Source: Flavobacterium granuli
Lineage (GTDB): Bacteria; Bacteroidota; Bacteroidia; Flavobacteriales; Flavobacteriaceae
Length of the DNA stretch: 64,000 bases
Direction: 5' to 3'
Assembly (NCBI RefSeq): GCF_900129705.1
Contig: NZ_FQWO01000002.1
Location: 62,001-126,000, forward strand
Shown here: in pieces, positions 43,429 through 52,624 of the stretch
Position numbering within the stretch: the first letter of the stretch is position 1
Layout of the letters: each line of letters starts with the position of its first letter
Program-made: the position numbers and the translations under genes
The notes under the pieces: model-generated
Database searches by the model: none
Told to the model about the DNA's origin: nothing
Seen by the model: only the letters and a program-made list of their open reading frames with translations

Positions 43429-44700
43429 TCAGACTGTTTCTAAAGCGTTTTCAACCACCTGATACACTTTTTGCAACTGCTCATTCGTCATAATATAAGG
43501 AGGCAAAATATAGACAATATTACCAACGGGACGAAGAATCACGCCGTTTTCAATAAAAAAATCATAGAGTTTATTGCGCAAGCTTCCGTAATAACTTGCG
43601 TCAGTATCCGTTTTTATTTCCAAAGCAAAAATGACTCCGAGCACCCTTGTGGTCGTCACTTTTGGATGGTTTACTAGCTGTTTTTGGAATTTCAGATGGC
43701 TTTCGTTTACTCGGGCAATATTGAGCTGCATTTCATTGGTTTGCAACAATTCCAAACTAGCCAAAGCAGCCGCACAACCTGTAGGATTTGCGGTAAAAGT
43801 ATGACCGTGAAACAGAGCTTTATTAATGTCATCGTCATAAAAAGCTTCAAATATTTCCTGCGTAAAAGTAGTTATCGCCATAGGAATAGTGCCTCCGGTG
43901 AGCGCTTTTGACAAGCACATCATATCTGGCTTTTGCTTTGCATAATCCATAGCAAAGGTTTTTCCGGTTTTTCCAAAACCAGTCATCACTTCATCGGCAA
44001 TGGTAAGCACATTATTTTCCTGACAAATTTTAATTAATTCGTCCAAAGCCGTTGGTTCGTACATCACCATTCCAGCCGCGCCCTGAACCAAGGGCTCAAA
44101 TATAAAACCGGCACATTTTTTATTTTTAATCACTTCTTTCAAAGCATCAAAACTTTGCTGCTCCTGCCCTTTTACCGGCACCGGAATTCGCACCACATCA
44201 ATAAACATCCCTTGAAACGCCTGAGTATAAAACGAAATTCCGCTCGCCGCCATGGCCGCAAAAGTATCTCCGTGAAAAGCATTTTCAAAAGCAATAATCG
44301 TGGTTCGGGTTTCTCCCCTATTGAAAAAATACTGCAAAGCCACTTTTATGGCCACTTCCACCGCAGTTGAACCATTGTCCGAAAAGAATATTTTCTGTTG
44401 GTTTTTTGGTAAGATTTCGATCAATTTTTCAGCCAAAACCACTGCCGGCTCATGTGTAAATCCGCCAAATAGAACATGTTCTAATGTGGTAAGTTGCTTA
44501 TAAATCGCATCGGCAATAAATTTATTGCTATGTCCAAAGGGGTTCACCCACCAGGAAGCAATAGCATCGATATATTCTTTATTGTTTTCATCCCACAGCA
44601 AGGCTCCTTCGCCTCTTTTAATGGCAATTGGAAGTGCTGCTGTTTTGTGTTGGGTGTAGGGATGCCAAAGGTATTGACTGTCTTTCTCTACTAGATTCAT
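43429..44700 (-). CDS. bioA: Adenosylmethionine-8-amino-7-oxononanoate aminotransferase
   Basis: The 423-residue PLP aminotransferase converts KAPA to DAPA using SAM as amino donor. Family marks are YLWHPYTQHKT at about 10, ASWWVNPFGHSNKFI, the PLP phosphate and ring contacts SDNGSTAVEVA and FHGDTFAAM, IADEVMTGFGKTGK, and the Schiff-base lysine in SKALTGGTIPMA. It follows bioD on the minus strand with a 43-nt gap. Confidence 0.96.
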   Translation of the reverse strand: MNLVEKDSQYLWHPYTQHKTAALPIAIKRGEGALLWDENNKEYIDAIASWWVNPFGHSNKFIADAIYKQLTTLEHVLFGGFTHEPAVVLAEKLIEILPKNQQKIFFSDNGSTAVEVAIKVALQYFFNRGETRTTIIAFENAFHGDTFAAMAASGISFYTQAFQGMFIDVVRIPVPVKGQEQQSFDALKEVIKNKKCAGFIFEPLVQGAAGMVMYEPTALDELIKICQENNVLTIADEVMTGFGKTGKTFAMDYAKQKPDMMCLSKALTGGTIPMAITTFTQEIFEAFYDDDINKALFHGHTFTANPTGCAAALASLELLQTNEMQLNIARVNESHLKFQKQLVNHPKVTTTRVLGVIFALEIKTDTDASYYGSLRNKLYDFFIENGVILRPVGNIVYILPPYIMTNEQLQKVYQVVENALETV

Positions 44701-44743
44701 TTGATTTTTAATTGAAGATTAACGATTTCAGATTTTAAAATTG

Positions 44744-45364
44744 CTATTGAAGTTGTAAAAGATTTTCTCTGAACAAATCCGCATATTCACGAATTACATT
44801 GCAATCAAAATACGGTTCTTGATCGATTCTGCCAATACATTTTATTCCTGTTTTAGACAGAATTATCGATTCGCTAGCTTTATTTTCTTCACCGCTAAAA
44901 ACAATGCCAGCAATACTTATTTTACGATTTTGCAAAGCTTCTATAGTAAGTAAGCTATGATTGATACTTCCTAAATAATGACGGGAAACTACGATCACTT
45001 TATAATCTGCTTGTATCAAATCGACAATAGTATCCTCATTATTTAAAGGAACAAACAATCCTCCCGCTCCTTCAATAACCAAATGATTTTCGGTTTCAGG
45101 AGTTCTAATTTTACTTAAGTCAATGGTGATTCCATCAATTTCGGCAGCCAGATGCGGACTTGCAGCGGTGTTTAATTTATAACTATTGGGATGAATCACT
45201 GTTTTATCATTACTGATAAAAGATTTTATTTTATGACTGTCAGAGTTTTCTAAATCTCCCGCTTGGATAGGCTTCCAATAATCAGCTTCCAAAGCTTCTG
45301 TTATAATAGACGAAGCGATTGTTTTTCCAACATCGGTTCCAATTCCTGTTACAAATAGTTTCAT
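44744..45364 (-). CDS. bioD: Dethiobiotin synthetase
   Basis: The 206-residue P-loop enzyme closes the ureido ring of dethiobiotin from DAPA, CO2 and ATP. ATG 45364 gives MKLFVTGIGTDVGKTIASS with the P-loop at residues 7-15. KPIQAGD and EGAGGLFVPL are also family motifs. An in-frame ATG at 45406 would add 14 residues encoded by the inserted repeat and is rejected. Confidence 0.95.
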   Translation of the reverse strand: MKLFVTGIGTDVGKTIASSIITEALEADYWKPIQAGDLENSDSHKIKSFISNDKTVIHPNSYKLNTAASPHLAAEIDGITIDLSKIRTPETENHLVIEGAGGLFVPLNNEDTIVDLIQADYKVIVVSRHYLGSINHSLLTIEALQNRKISIAGIVFSGEENKASESIILSKTGIKCIGRIDQEPYFDCNVIREYADLFRENLLQLQ

Positions 45365-45374
45365 ATCATTTTGC

Positions 45375-45845
45375 GGCCACTGATAGCACGGATTTAACAG
45401 ATTCACACAGATTTTTTTTAATTCTTTCTGTTGTTTGTAAAAATTAGTCTTTTAATTTCAGGTTTTTCTCCAAAGTTTAATAATAACCCAATTTCAATAT
45501 TTGTTGCTTTTAGATAGTTTAAAGTTTGCGCATAATGTGCTTTCATTAACCCATCACAAGCCTTTAATTCTAATATGATTAAATCTTCAATTAACAAGTC
45601 TGCAAAAAAATCTCCAACAAGTTCACCCTTATAATGCACTTTAATCTGTTTTTGAGTCTCAACTTTAAAACCTTGTGATTTCAATTCCAAATACATTGCG
45701 TTTTGATACACTTTCTAAAGAAATCCATGGCCCAGTTCATTATAAACTTCATAAAAAATCTTTAAAATTGATTCCGTTAATTCTTTGTGTAAAATCTCCG
45801 TCATAAACTGTTATTTAAAAATTTAAATCCGTGGCATCCGTGGCT
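45375..45845. mobile_element. Passenger cassette with 23-bp imperfect inverted repeats between bioF and bioD
   Basis: The left end (45375-45397) and the right end (45823-45845, minus strand) match at 19 of 23 positions, ending in an identical CACGGATTTAA. They enclose exactly the GxxExxY gene. The right repeat overlaps the bioF stop codon by 2 nt and the left repeat lies 11 nt before the bioD ATG, so the unit fills the whole bioF-bioD gap. No transposase is present and no clear target duplication is seen. Mobility is inferred. Confidence 0.6.
45418..45804 (-). pseudogene. GxxExxY protein gene broken by an in-frame TAG
   Basis: The frame from ATG 45804 reads MTEILHKELTESILKIF and on to NELGHGFL, then TAG (45715-45717), then KVYQNAMYLELKSQG to the stop at 45418. 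The whole reads as one 128-codon GxxExxY protein (PD-(D/E)XK-like fold; GELVGDFFADLLIEDLIILELKA is split over the C-terminal half). The stop replaces the Glu of the defining GxxExxY motif. A downstream GTG at 45711 could restart only a fragment. The biological role of the family is not established. It sits in the bio operon as a passenger. Confidence 0.85.
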
Positions 45846-47007
45846 AAAAGGCAAAAGTACTCAACAAAGCTAAGACTTCTGAGATTTCTTCTTTTGAATT
45901 ATAACTGTGCAGACAGAATCGCAGGCGTTCCTGCCCTTCAGGAACTGTTGGAGACAAAATTGCTTTCACATCAAAACCTTTTTCCTGCAGTTGACCGGCA
46001 ATTGTTTTTACCTTTTCGTTACCTGGAATAATAGCCGATTGAATGCTCGATTTGCTTCGCACAAAAAGTGGTTTTAAACCCAACATATTCTTTTCTTGAT
46101 TGAAATGAATAATATTCTCTCGTAGCGCAATAATATTTTGTTTTTCTTTTTCTAAAAACTGAAAAGCAACTAGAATTGTCGCAATAGAATGTGGTGAAAG
46201 CCCCGTGGTATAAATAAAACTTCGGGCAAAATTGACCAAATATTGTTTTAATTCCTGACTTCCCAAGATCGCAGCACCATGGCAACCCAAACCTTTGCCA
46301 AAAGTCATAATTCGGGCAAAAACGCGGTCTTGCAAACCTAACATTTGAACCAATCCTTCGCCTTGATCACCAAAAACACCCAACGCATGGGCCTCATCAA
46401 TGACTAAATTAGCCCGGTATTTATTAGAAAGCTGAGCCAATTCTTCAAGATTTGGCGTATCACCGTCCATTGAAAAAACAGATTCCGTAACAACATAAAT
46501 TTCATTTATCATCACGCCCTTATTCTGCAAATCACGGCAACGTAAAATCAGTTTTTCCAAATCTTCAAAATCATTATGCCCAAATTTATAAGCTTTGGCG
46601 TTAGACAATTGGATTCCGTCCCGGATTGAAGCATGACACAATTCATCATACAAAATAAAATCCCCTTTTTGCGGAACCGAACTGAAAAACCCAACATTGG
46701 CATCATAGCCCGAATTGAAAATCAAGGCGCTTTCAGTTTGATGGAATTTGGCGATGAAATCTTCGGTTTCTTGATAGATTTTATGATTTCCGGATAACAA
46801 TCGAGAACCCGTTGCACCGTTTTGGAGAATAGCATTTGCAATCAGATACTGATGCGTTTCTTCGAAAATGGATCTGTTTTTTGAAAATCCAATATAATCA
46901 TTCGATGCAAAATCAATTAAATCATTAGACAATGAGAGCTTTCGCAAAGCATTGTTTTGCTCTCGTTGATTCAGTTTCTGTTGTAATGATTTTGGAAAAC
47001 ATTTCAT
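45844..47007 (-). CDS. bioF: 8-amino-7-oxononanoate synthase
   Basis: The 387-residue PLP enzyme of the alpha-oxoamine synthase family joins pimeloyl thioester and alanine to KAPA. Marks are FASNDYIGFS near residue 35, GSRLLSGNHKIYQETEDFIA, the DEAHALGVFGDQGEG motif (PLP ring and pyridine N) and the Schiff-base lysine in TFGKGLGCHGA. The stop codon is overlapped by the passenger cassette end. It probably belongs to one transcript with the TonB receptor upstream (61-nt gap, no -7 box seen between). Confidence 0.95.
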   Translation of the reverse strand: MKCFPKSLQQKLNQREQNNALRKLSLSNDLIDFASNDYIGFSKNRSIFEETHQYLIANAILQNGATGSRLLSGNHKIYQETEDFIAKFHQTESALIFNSGYDANVGFFSSVPQKGDFILYDELCHASIRDGIQLSNAKAYKFGHNDFEDLEKLILRCRDLQNKGVMINEIYVVTESVFSMDGDTPNLEELAQLSNKYRANLVIDEAHALGVFGDQGEGLVQMLGLQDRVFARIMTFGKGLGCHGAAILGSQELKQYLVNFARSFIYTTGLSPHSIATILVAFQFLEKEKQNIIALRENIIHFNQEKNMLGLKPLFVRSKSSIQSAIIPGNEKVKTIAGQLQEKGFDVKAILSPTVPEGQERLRFCLHSYNSKEEISEVLALLSTFAF

Positions 47008-47068
47008 ATGCCGAAAATATAAAAAAGTCTGACAATAATATGGGATTTCACATTTAGATTGTCATTAT

Positions 47069-48889
47069 CTATCTGAAATTATATCGCATTCCAAACAATA
47101 AATTACCTTTTGGCATGGGAACCAAATTTGTCTCTGTATATTCCGTATTGAAAATATTGTTAGCAAATAAAGAAAACTCAAAAGCGTATACACTATAAGA
47201 AGCCGCAAGATCTACAAGCGAATACGGGTTTCCACTGGTTCGTTCCGCATAACGATACGAAATAGTATTGGTGAAGTTTTTAAAAAACTGCATATTGTAA
47301 CTTCCCACAAACTGATGCTTCAATGAATTCAAAGAATACTGTGAGAAATTATAGGCACTTTGCTTCACATCATTCTCTATAAAAGAATAAGCAAACTGTA
47401 TCTTCTGAGTAAATGAATTAAGATCAAACTTATAAAGCAGTTGGGTTTCGAAGCCTTTGGTAGTAACATCTTGAATATTTTGAGCTTGCCAAGGATCCGT
47501 AATCTGCATTTTTACATAATCAATCAAATGATTCGAATTGCGATTAAATACCGCCGCAGAAACATTAAAACTTGAGCTATTCCATTTCAAACCAATTTCT
47601 TGCGAAAACGCTTTTTCCGGCTCTAAGTTTGAATTACCTATAGTATTTGGTGATTCATAATTTAAATCGGTAAAAGTTGGAATTCTATAGGTATAACCCA
47701 CATTACCATAAACCCTAAGATCATCAAGCAATTGATAGCCAATATCCACACCCGGAAAAGCAAAAAATTTGAAGTCAGAAAAATAAGTTACCGCTACTCC
47801 GGGAGTAACATCAAACTTGTTATTGAACAATCCCAAACGATGCTCTAAAAACAAAGTACTTACAAAACGATTGTTATCCCCTAGATTGTTACTGGAAAGA
47901 AACACCTTAGCAGTTTCTACACCAAAGCCCGTAACGCCGATATTGGATGTATATGATCCATTTAATTCCGCAGCAATTTTGTTTGAAATATGCAAATTTC
48001 TGTAAACAGACGGATTGTTTCTAATGTAAATATATTCATCTTCATTACGTCTCCAATACACCTTTGGTTTCCAGGTAAAATTACCTTTATTAATAACCGT
48101 CGAAAAACCAACTAAACTAGCCTTAGTCCTTTCATACTGATTAATAGCTGCTGGCGAAGAATAAAAACCATTTGCCCCAAAGTTTCTTTCCGAAAGAGAA
48201 ATCAACATCGCTATTGGCAATTCATTTTTATTAAAAGTACTCTTCAATACAAAATTCTGATTGTCAAAATCTGTATTATAGCGATAGCCATTAGAAGTGT
48301 TTTTTGAAAAATGTAAAATATGACTGCTTTCATTCAAACTAACTCCTGCTGTAACGGCAGCACTAATCTGACTATAAGAACCCGCCTGAATACCTAATGA
48401 AGCGTCATTATCAAGCGAATCTTTTGTAATGATATTCACAGCTCCGGTAAAAGCATTTTGACCAAATACACGAGCCGCTGGCCCTTTTATAATTTCAATC
48501 CTCTTAATAACTTCAATCGGCAAAGCTAAATTCATCGTATGGTGCCCCGTTTGAGCATCATCTACCTTAATCCCGTCTATAAGTAGCAGCGTTTGATCAA
48601 AACTTCCGCCACGTATGTATAAATCAGCCTGCATTCCGCCAGTACCGCGACGTCTTATATCTATACCGGCTATTTGCTGTAAAGCGTCGGCAACATTAGA
48701 CACTCCGGATTTTTTTATATCATCGGCAGTAATCAACTGAATTGTTCTGGAATTCTCTTTGAAAGGCAAATCAATCCTACCGGATGAAATAACCACTTCT
48801 TGTAACGAATCTATCTTTATGCGATTTTGAGCTAAACTAACCGTATAGCTTAAACCCAAAACAAATACTAAAAAAACACTTTTCTTCAT
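47069..48889 (-). CDS. TonB-dependent receptor, BtuB-like
   Basis: ATG 48889 gives 606 residues with a signal peptide (MKKSVFLVFVLGLSYTVSLAQ). A plug domain follows (about 40-150: VVISSGRIDL, VADALQQIAGIDIRRRGTGG, RIEIIKGPAARVFGQNAFTGAVNII) and then a 22-stranded barrel ending in a terminal aromatic (GMRYNFR). It lacks the carboxypeptidase-like N-domain, as in BtuB-type vitamin or siderophore receptors. Being upstream of bioF, it may import biotin or a precursor, but cobalamin or iron are equally possible. I see no cobalamin riboswitch. Confidence 0.88.
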   Translation of the reverse strand: MKKSVFLVFVLGLSYTVSLAQNRIKIDSLQEVVISSGRIDLPFKENSRTIQLITADDIKKSGVSNVADALQQIAGIDIRRRGTGGMQADLYIRGGSFDQTLLLIDGIKVDDAQTGHHTMNLALPIEVIKRIEIIKGPAARVFGQNAFTGAVNIITKDSLDNDASLGIQAGSYSQISAAVTAGVSLNESSHILHFSKNTSNGYRYNTDFDNQNFVLKSTFNKNELPIAMLISLSERNFGANGFYSSPAAINQYERTKASLVGFSTVINKGNFTWKPKVYWRRNEDEYIYIRNNPSVYRNLHISNKIAAELNGSYTSNIGVTGFGVETAKVFLSSNNLGDNNRFVSTLFLEHRLGLFNNKFDVTPGVAVTYFSDFKFFAFPGVDIGYQLLDDLRVYGNVGYTYRIPTFTDLNYESPNTIGNSNLEPEKAFSQEIGLKWNSSSFNVSAAVFNRNSNHLIDYVKMQITDPWQAQNIQDVTTKGFETQLLYKFDLNSFTQKIQFAYSFIENDVKQSAYNFSQYSLNSLKHQFVGSYNMQFFKNFTNTISYRYAERTSGNPYSLVDLAASYSVYAFEFSLFANNIFNTEYTETNLVPMPKGNLLFGMRYNFR

Positions 48890-48900
48890 ATCAGAATAAT

Positions 48901-48931
48901 TAAAAAAAAAGTCACACATTGCTGTGTGACT
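48901..48931 (-). terminator. Terminator after atpC, close to the TonB receptor start
   Basis: On the minus strand a 9-bp stem AGTCACACA / TGTGTGACT with a 4-nt loop is followed by nine T. The T-run ends only 12 nt before the TonB receptor ATG (48889), so it could also act as an attenuator. Confidence 0.8.
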
Positions 48932-48954
48932 CTTGGTTTTTATTTTGAATTGCC

Positions 48955-49236
48955 TTAGTCCGCTAAAACAATCACTTTATTATCTTTCATTTCAATAGTC
49001 CCTGAAGAAATAGCTAGAGTATAGTTCTGATCGTTAACTTTCGAGAACAATGCAGCTGTTTCTTTACTGAACTTAAAACTTGCTGCCGTAATACTTACAA
49101 TTCCTTTTTGAAGCAATGAAACTATAGGCGCGTGATTATTCAAGATTTGAAAAGCTCCATCTACTCCAGGTACAGATACAGATGTTATTTCTCCTTTGAA
49201 CAAAGATGCTTCCGGTGATACTATTTCTAAAATCAT
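48955..49236 (-). CDS. atpC: ATP synthase epsilon subunit (N-terminal domain only)
   Basis: The 93-residue F1 epsilon subunit consists of the beta-sandwich domain (MILEIVSPEASLFKGEITSVSVPG, split; ILNNHAPIVSLLQKG at 32-46). The inhibitory two-helix C-terminal domain of the E. coli protein is missing, a short form found in other Bacteroidota. It is cotranscribed with atpD, 73 nt upstream, with an AT-rich inverted repeat in the gap. The other ATP synthase genes are not in the window. Confidence 0.94.
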   Translation of the reverse strand: MILEIVSPEASLFKGEITSVSVPGVDGAFQILNNHAPIVSLLQKGIVSITAASFKFSKETAALFSKVNDQNYTLAISSGTIEMKDNKVIVLAD

Positions 49237-49243
49237 TTTTATT

Positions 49244-49307
49244 TATTTTAAATTTTAAATTTCAGATTTTAAATTAATTTATAATTCAAAATTCAACATT
49301 TAAAATA
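49244..49307. repeat. AT-rich inverted repeat in the atpD-atpC gap
   Basis: Arms at 49244-49262 and 49289-49307 match at about 17 of 19 positions on opposite strands (TATTTTAAAT blocks). It fills the gap between the two genes and contains no ORF, like the nuoF-nuoG gap. Confidence 0.45.
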
Positions 49308-49309
49308 GA

Positions 49310-50824
<1,515 letters not shown>

Positions 50825-50905
50825 TTATGTATTTATTAAATAGCTATTTAGGTTTATGAAATAAAATCAATCGAAACATATCGATTAGACGCTTTTTTCA
50901 GAGTG

Positions 50906-50935
50906 CAAAGATAATTTTTAAAAATAATAAATCAA
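50906..50935 (-). promoter_or_regulatory. Promoter of atpD-atpC
   Basis: On the minus strand TTG (50935-50933), a 19-bp spacer and TATCTTTG (50913-50906) match the consensus. The leader is about 80 nt. Confidence 0.65.
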
Positions 50936-51012
50936 TAATTTTTAAATAAAATAAATGAAAAATTAAAGTATTATTCAAAAACACAAAACAAACCCAATAA
51001 AGCGATGAAAAA

Positions 51013-51047
51013 ACAAAAACCATTCGACTCTCGCCGAACGGTTTTTA
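51013..51047 (-). terminator. Terminator of the receptor-SGNH lipoprotein operon
   Basis: On the minus strand AAAAACCGTTCG pairs with CGAATGGTTTTT (one G-U) around an 8-nt loop and is followed by T-rich sequence. It lies 24 nt past the stop at 51071. Confidence 0.8.
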
Positions 51048-51070
51048 TTTCCTATAACAAGATGCTTAAA

Positions 51071-52591
51071 TTAAAGCGAACTTGGAAATAATATTCTATA
51101 ATCCCCTAAGTCAACTCCTTTTAAATTTGAACCATAAGTCATATTAATTGCCTCTATAAATTTATTGGCAATTAAAGCATATCCTCTTGGACTAGGATGA
51201 ACCCCATCCAAAGAAAACCCGCCCCCCGTTACAAAAACATTAGTAACCGTAAAACCATTTGAAGTGATTCCCCCGTTTACCAGTTTATCCATAATCGCTT
51301 TAGTGTCTACAAATGCCAATCCTTTGCTATCTGCCGCTGCTTTAATAGTTAAATTATAAGCATCTGTAGCAGTTTTAACCTGCATTGTTTCGTCAGCAGT
51401 TAAAACATGACCGTCTTGTAAAGGGTAGGTAATTCCAAATTTATTGATTGTCGAAGGCGCACCCGGAACGGTAGAACCTATAACACTACTAGTAGTAAGC
51501 AACACATAATCTCCCACAGTAGCTTGTCTGGCCTGGCCAAAAATTGAAGCAAATACCGCAGCATTTGTTTCAGCATTAGGATCGCCCTGTTGAGCAAAAT
51601 AACCTTTTAAGACAGGAATCATCTGAGGCGCTTTATCAACCAAACTCTCATCTTTTATCAACAAAGGGTTAGCTGCAGTTGCCGAAAGCAAACCTATTCT
51701 TCCTGCATCAGCCGAACCCAAAGCGGTTCTTAAAAGAGTATATAAACCATTAATCTGAGCAACACCTGCTGCACCGCCCAAAGCCGTAGGCGATAAAGGA
51801 CTTGTTGGAACAGTAGTAAAATAAGGCAATGTATTTATATAAGGCAAATTAGCCACAACCCCTTTTGCCCCTTTAGCCGTAAGACCAGTTACCAGTGTAG
51901 TAAAAGCACCTGCAAAAACATTAGGATCCGTTATATCATTAGTACCATAAGTAGCCGGATTAGTATTCCCAGTGCGGTTCACCCCAATACCTCCAGAGGT
52001 AGCATAAGTCAACACATCATTACCTCCTATCCACAAAGAAAAGAAAGTCGCTTCCTGATTAGTCGCATCAGCCAAAACTGTAGCGGTAGCACTTGAAGCA
52101 AATCGTCCAAAATAGGGATTTAAAGTTCCATAACCCGGAGTAACAAGATGAAAACTCTTAGCACCTGGCAATCCCATATTATTAAAAGAACCCGTTAAGT
52201 GAGTCGTTATTTCGGTTGTTGGCTTTCCTGAAACAGTCACAGGCCCAGTTCCATTAAAGTACAATCGCGGAGAAGCCGCCACATTACCCATAAACAAAAA
52301 ACCTCCAATATTATCGGCCATAAACGGAGTTGTAAAAGCTCCGCCGCCCACTAATGCAAATTGTTGCGCCATAACATTCGGATAAGCCCCTTCTTGTCCT
52401 TTCTTGAATAAAGCACCATCGCTATAGCCCGCAGCAAAGGAATCACCTAAAGCCACGTATTTAGAAAAATTAGCAGTACCCGCCGAAAGCACTAAACCGT
52501 CTGATGAATTTGGATCTACTACAACTTCATCATTATTACAGGCTACAAAGGTTAAAGAAACCAAAAGCAACCATTTGATATTTTTTATCAT
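51071..52591 (-). CDS. SGNH/GDSL-family outer-membrane lipoprotein
   Basis: The 506-residue protein starts with a lipoprotein signal (WLLLVSLTFVACNND; lipid Cys about 18). Block I GDSFAAGYSDGAL (about 49-61) holds the catalytic Ser, WIGGNDVL gives the block III Gly-Asn-Asp, and DGVHPSPRGYALIA near the end gives the catalytic Asp-x-x-His, so all four SGNH blocks are present. It should be an esterase or lipase anchored in the outer membrane. It directly follows the SusC-type receptor gene (33-nt gap), suggesting hydrolysis linked to uptake of an acylated nutrient. Confidence 0.88.
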   Translation of the reverse strand: MIKNIKWLLLVSLTFVACNNDEVVVDPNSSDGLVLSAGTANFSKYVALGDSFAAGYSDGALFKKGQEGAYPNVMAQQFALVGGGAFTTPFMADNIGGFLFMGNVAASPRLYFNGTGPVTVSGKPTTEITTHLTGSFNNMGLPGAKSFHLVTPGYGTLNPYFGRFASSATATVLADATNQEATFFSLWIGGNDVLTYATSGGIGVNRTGNTNPATYGTNDITDPNVFAGAFTTLVTGLTAKGAKGVVANLPYINTLPYFTTVPTSPLSPTALGGAAGVAQINGLYTLLRTALGSADAGRIGLLSATAANPLLIKDESLVDKAPQMIPVLKGYFAQQGDPNAETNAAVFASIFGQARQATVGDYVLLTTSSVIGSTVPGAPSTINKFGITYPLQDGHVLTADETMQVKTATDAYNLTIKAAADSKGLAFVDTKAIMDKLVNGGITSNGFTVTNVFVTGGGFSLDGVHPSPRGYALIANKFIEAINMTYGSNLKGVDLGDYRILFPSSL

Positions 52592-52624
52592 ATTGTTAAT
52601 ATTATATGTTACTAATAAAATAAA

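Noticed and set aside
47069..48931. Cobalamin riboswitch before the BtuB-like receptor
   Set aside because: Only a short terminator hairpin separates atpC from the start; there is no room for the riboswitch fold.
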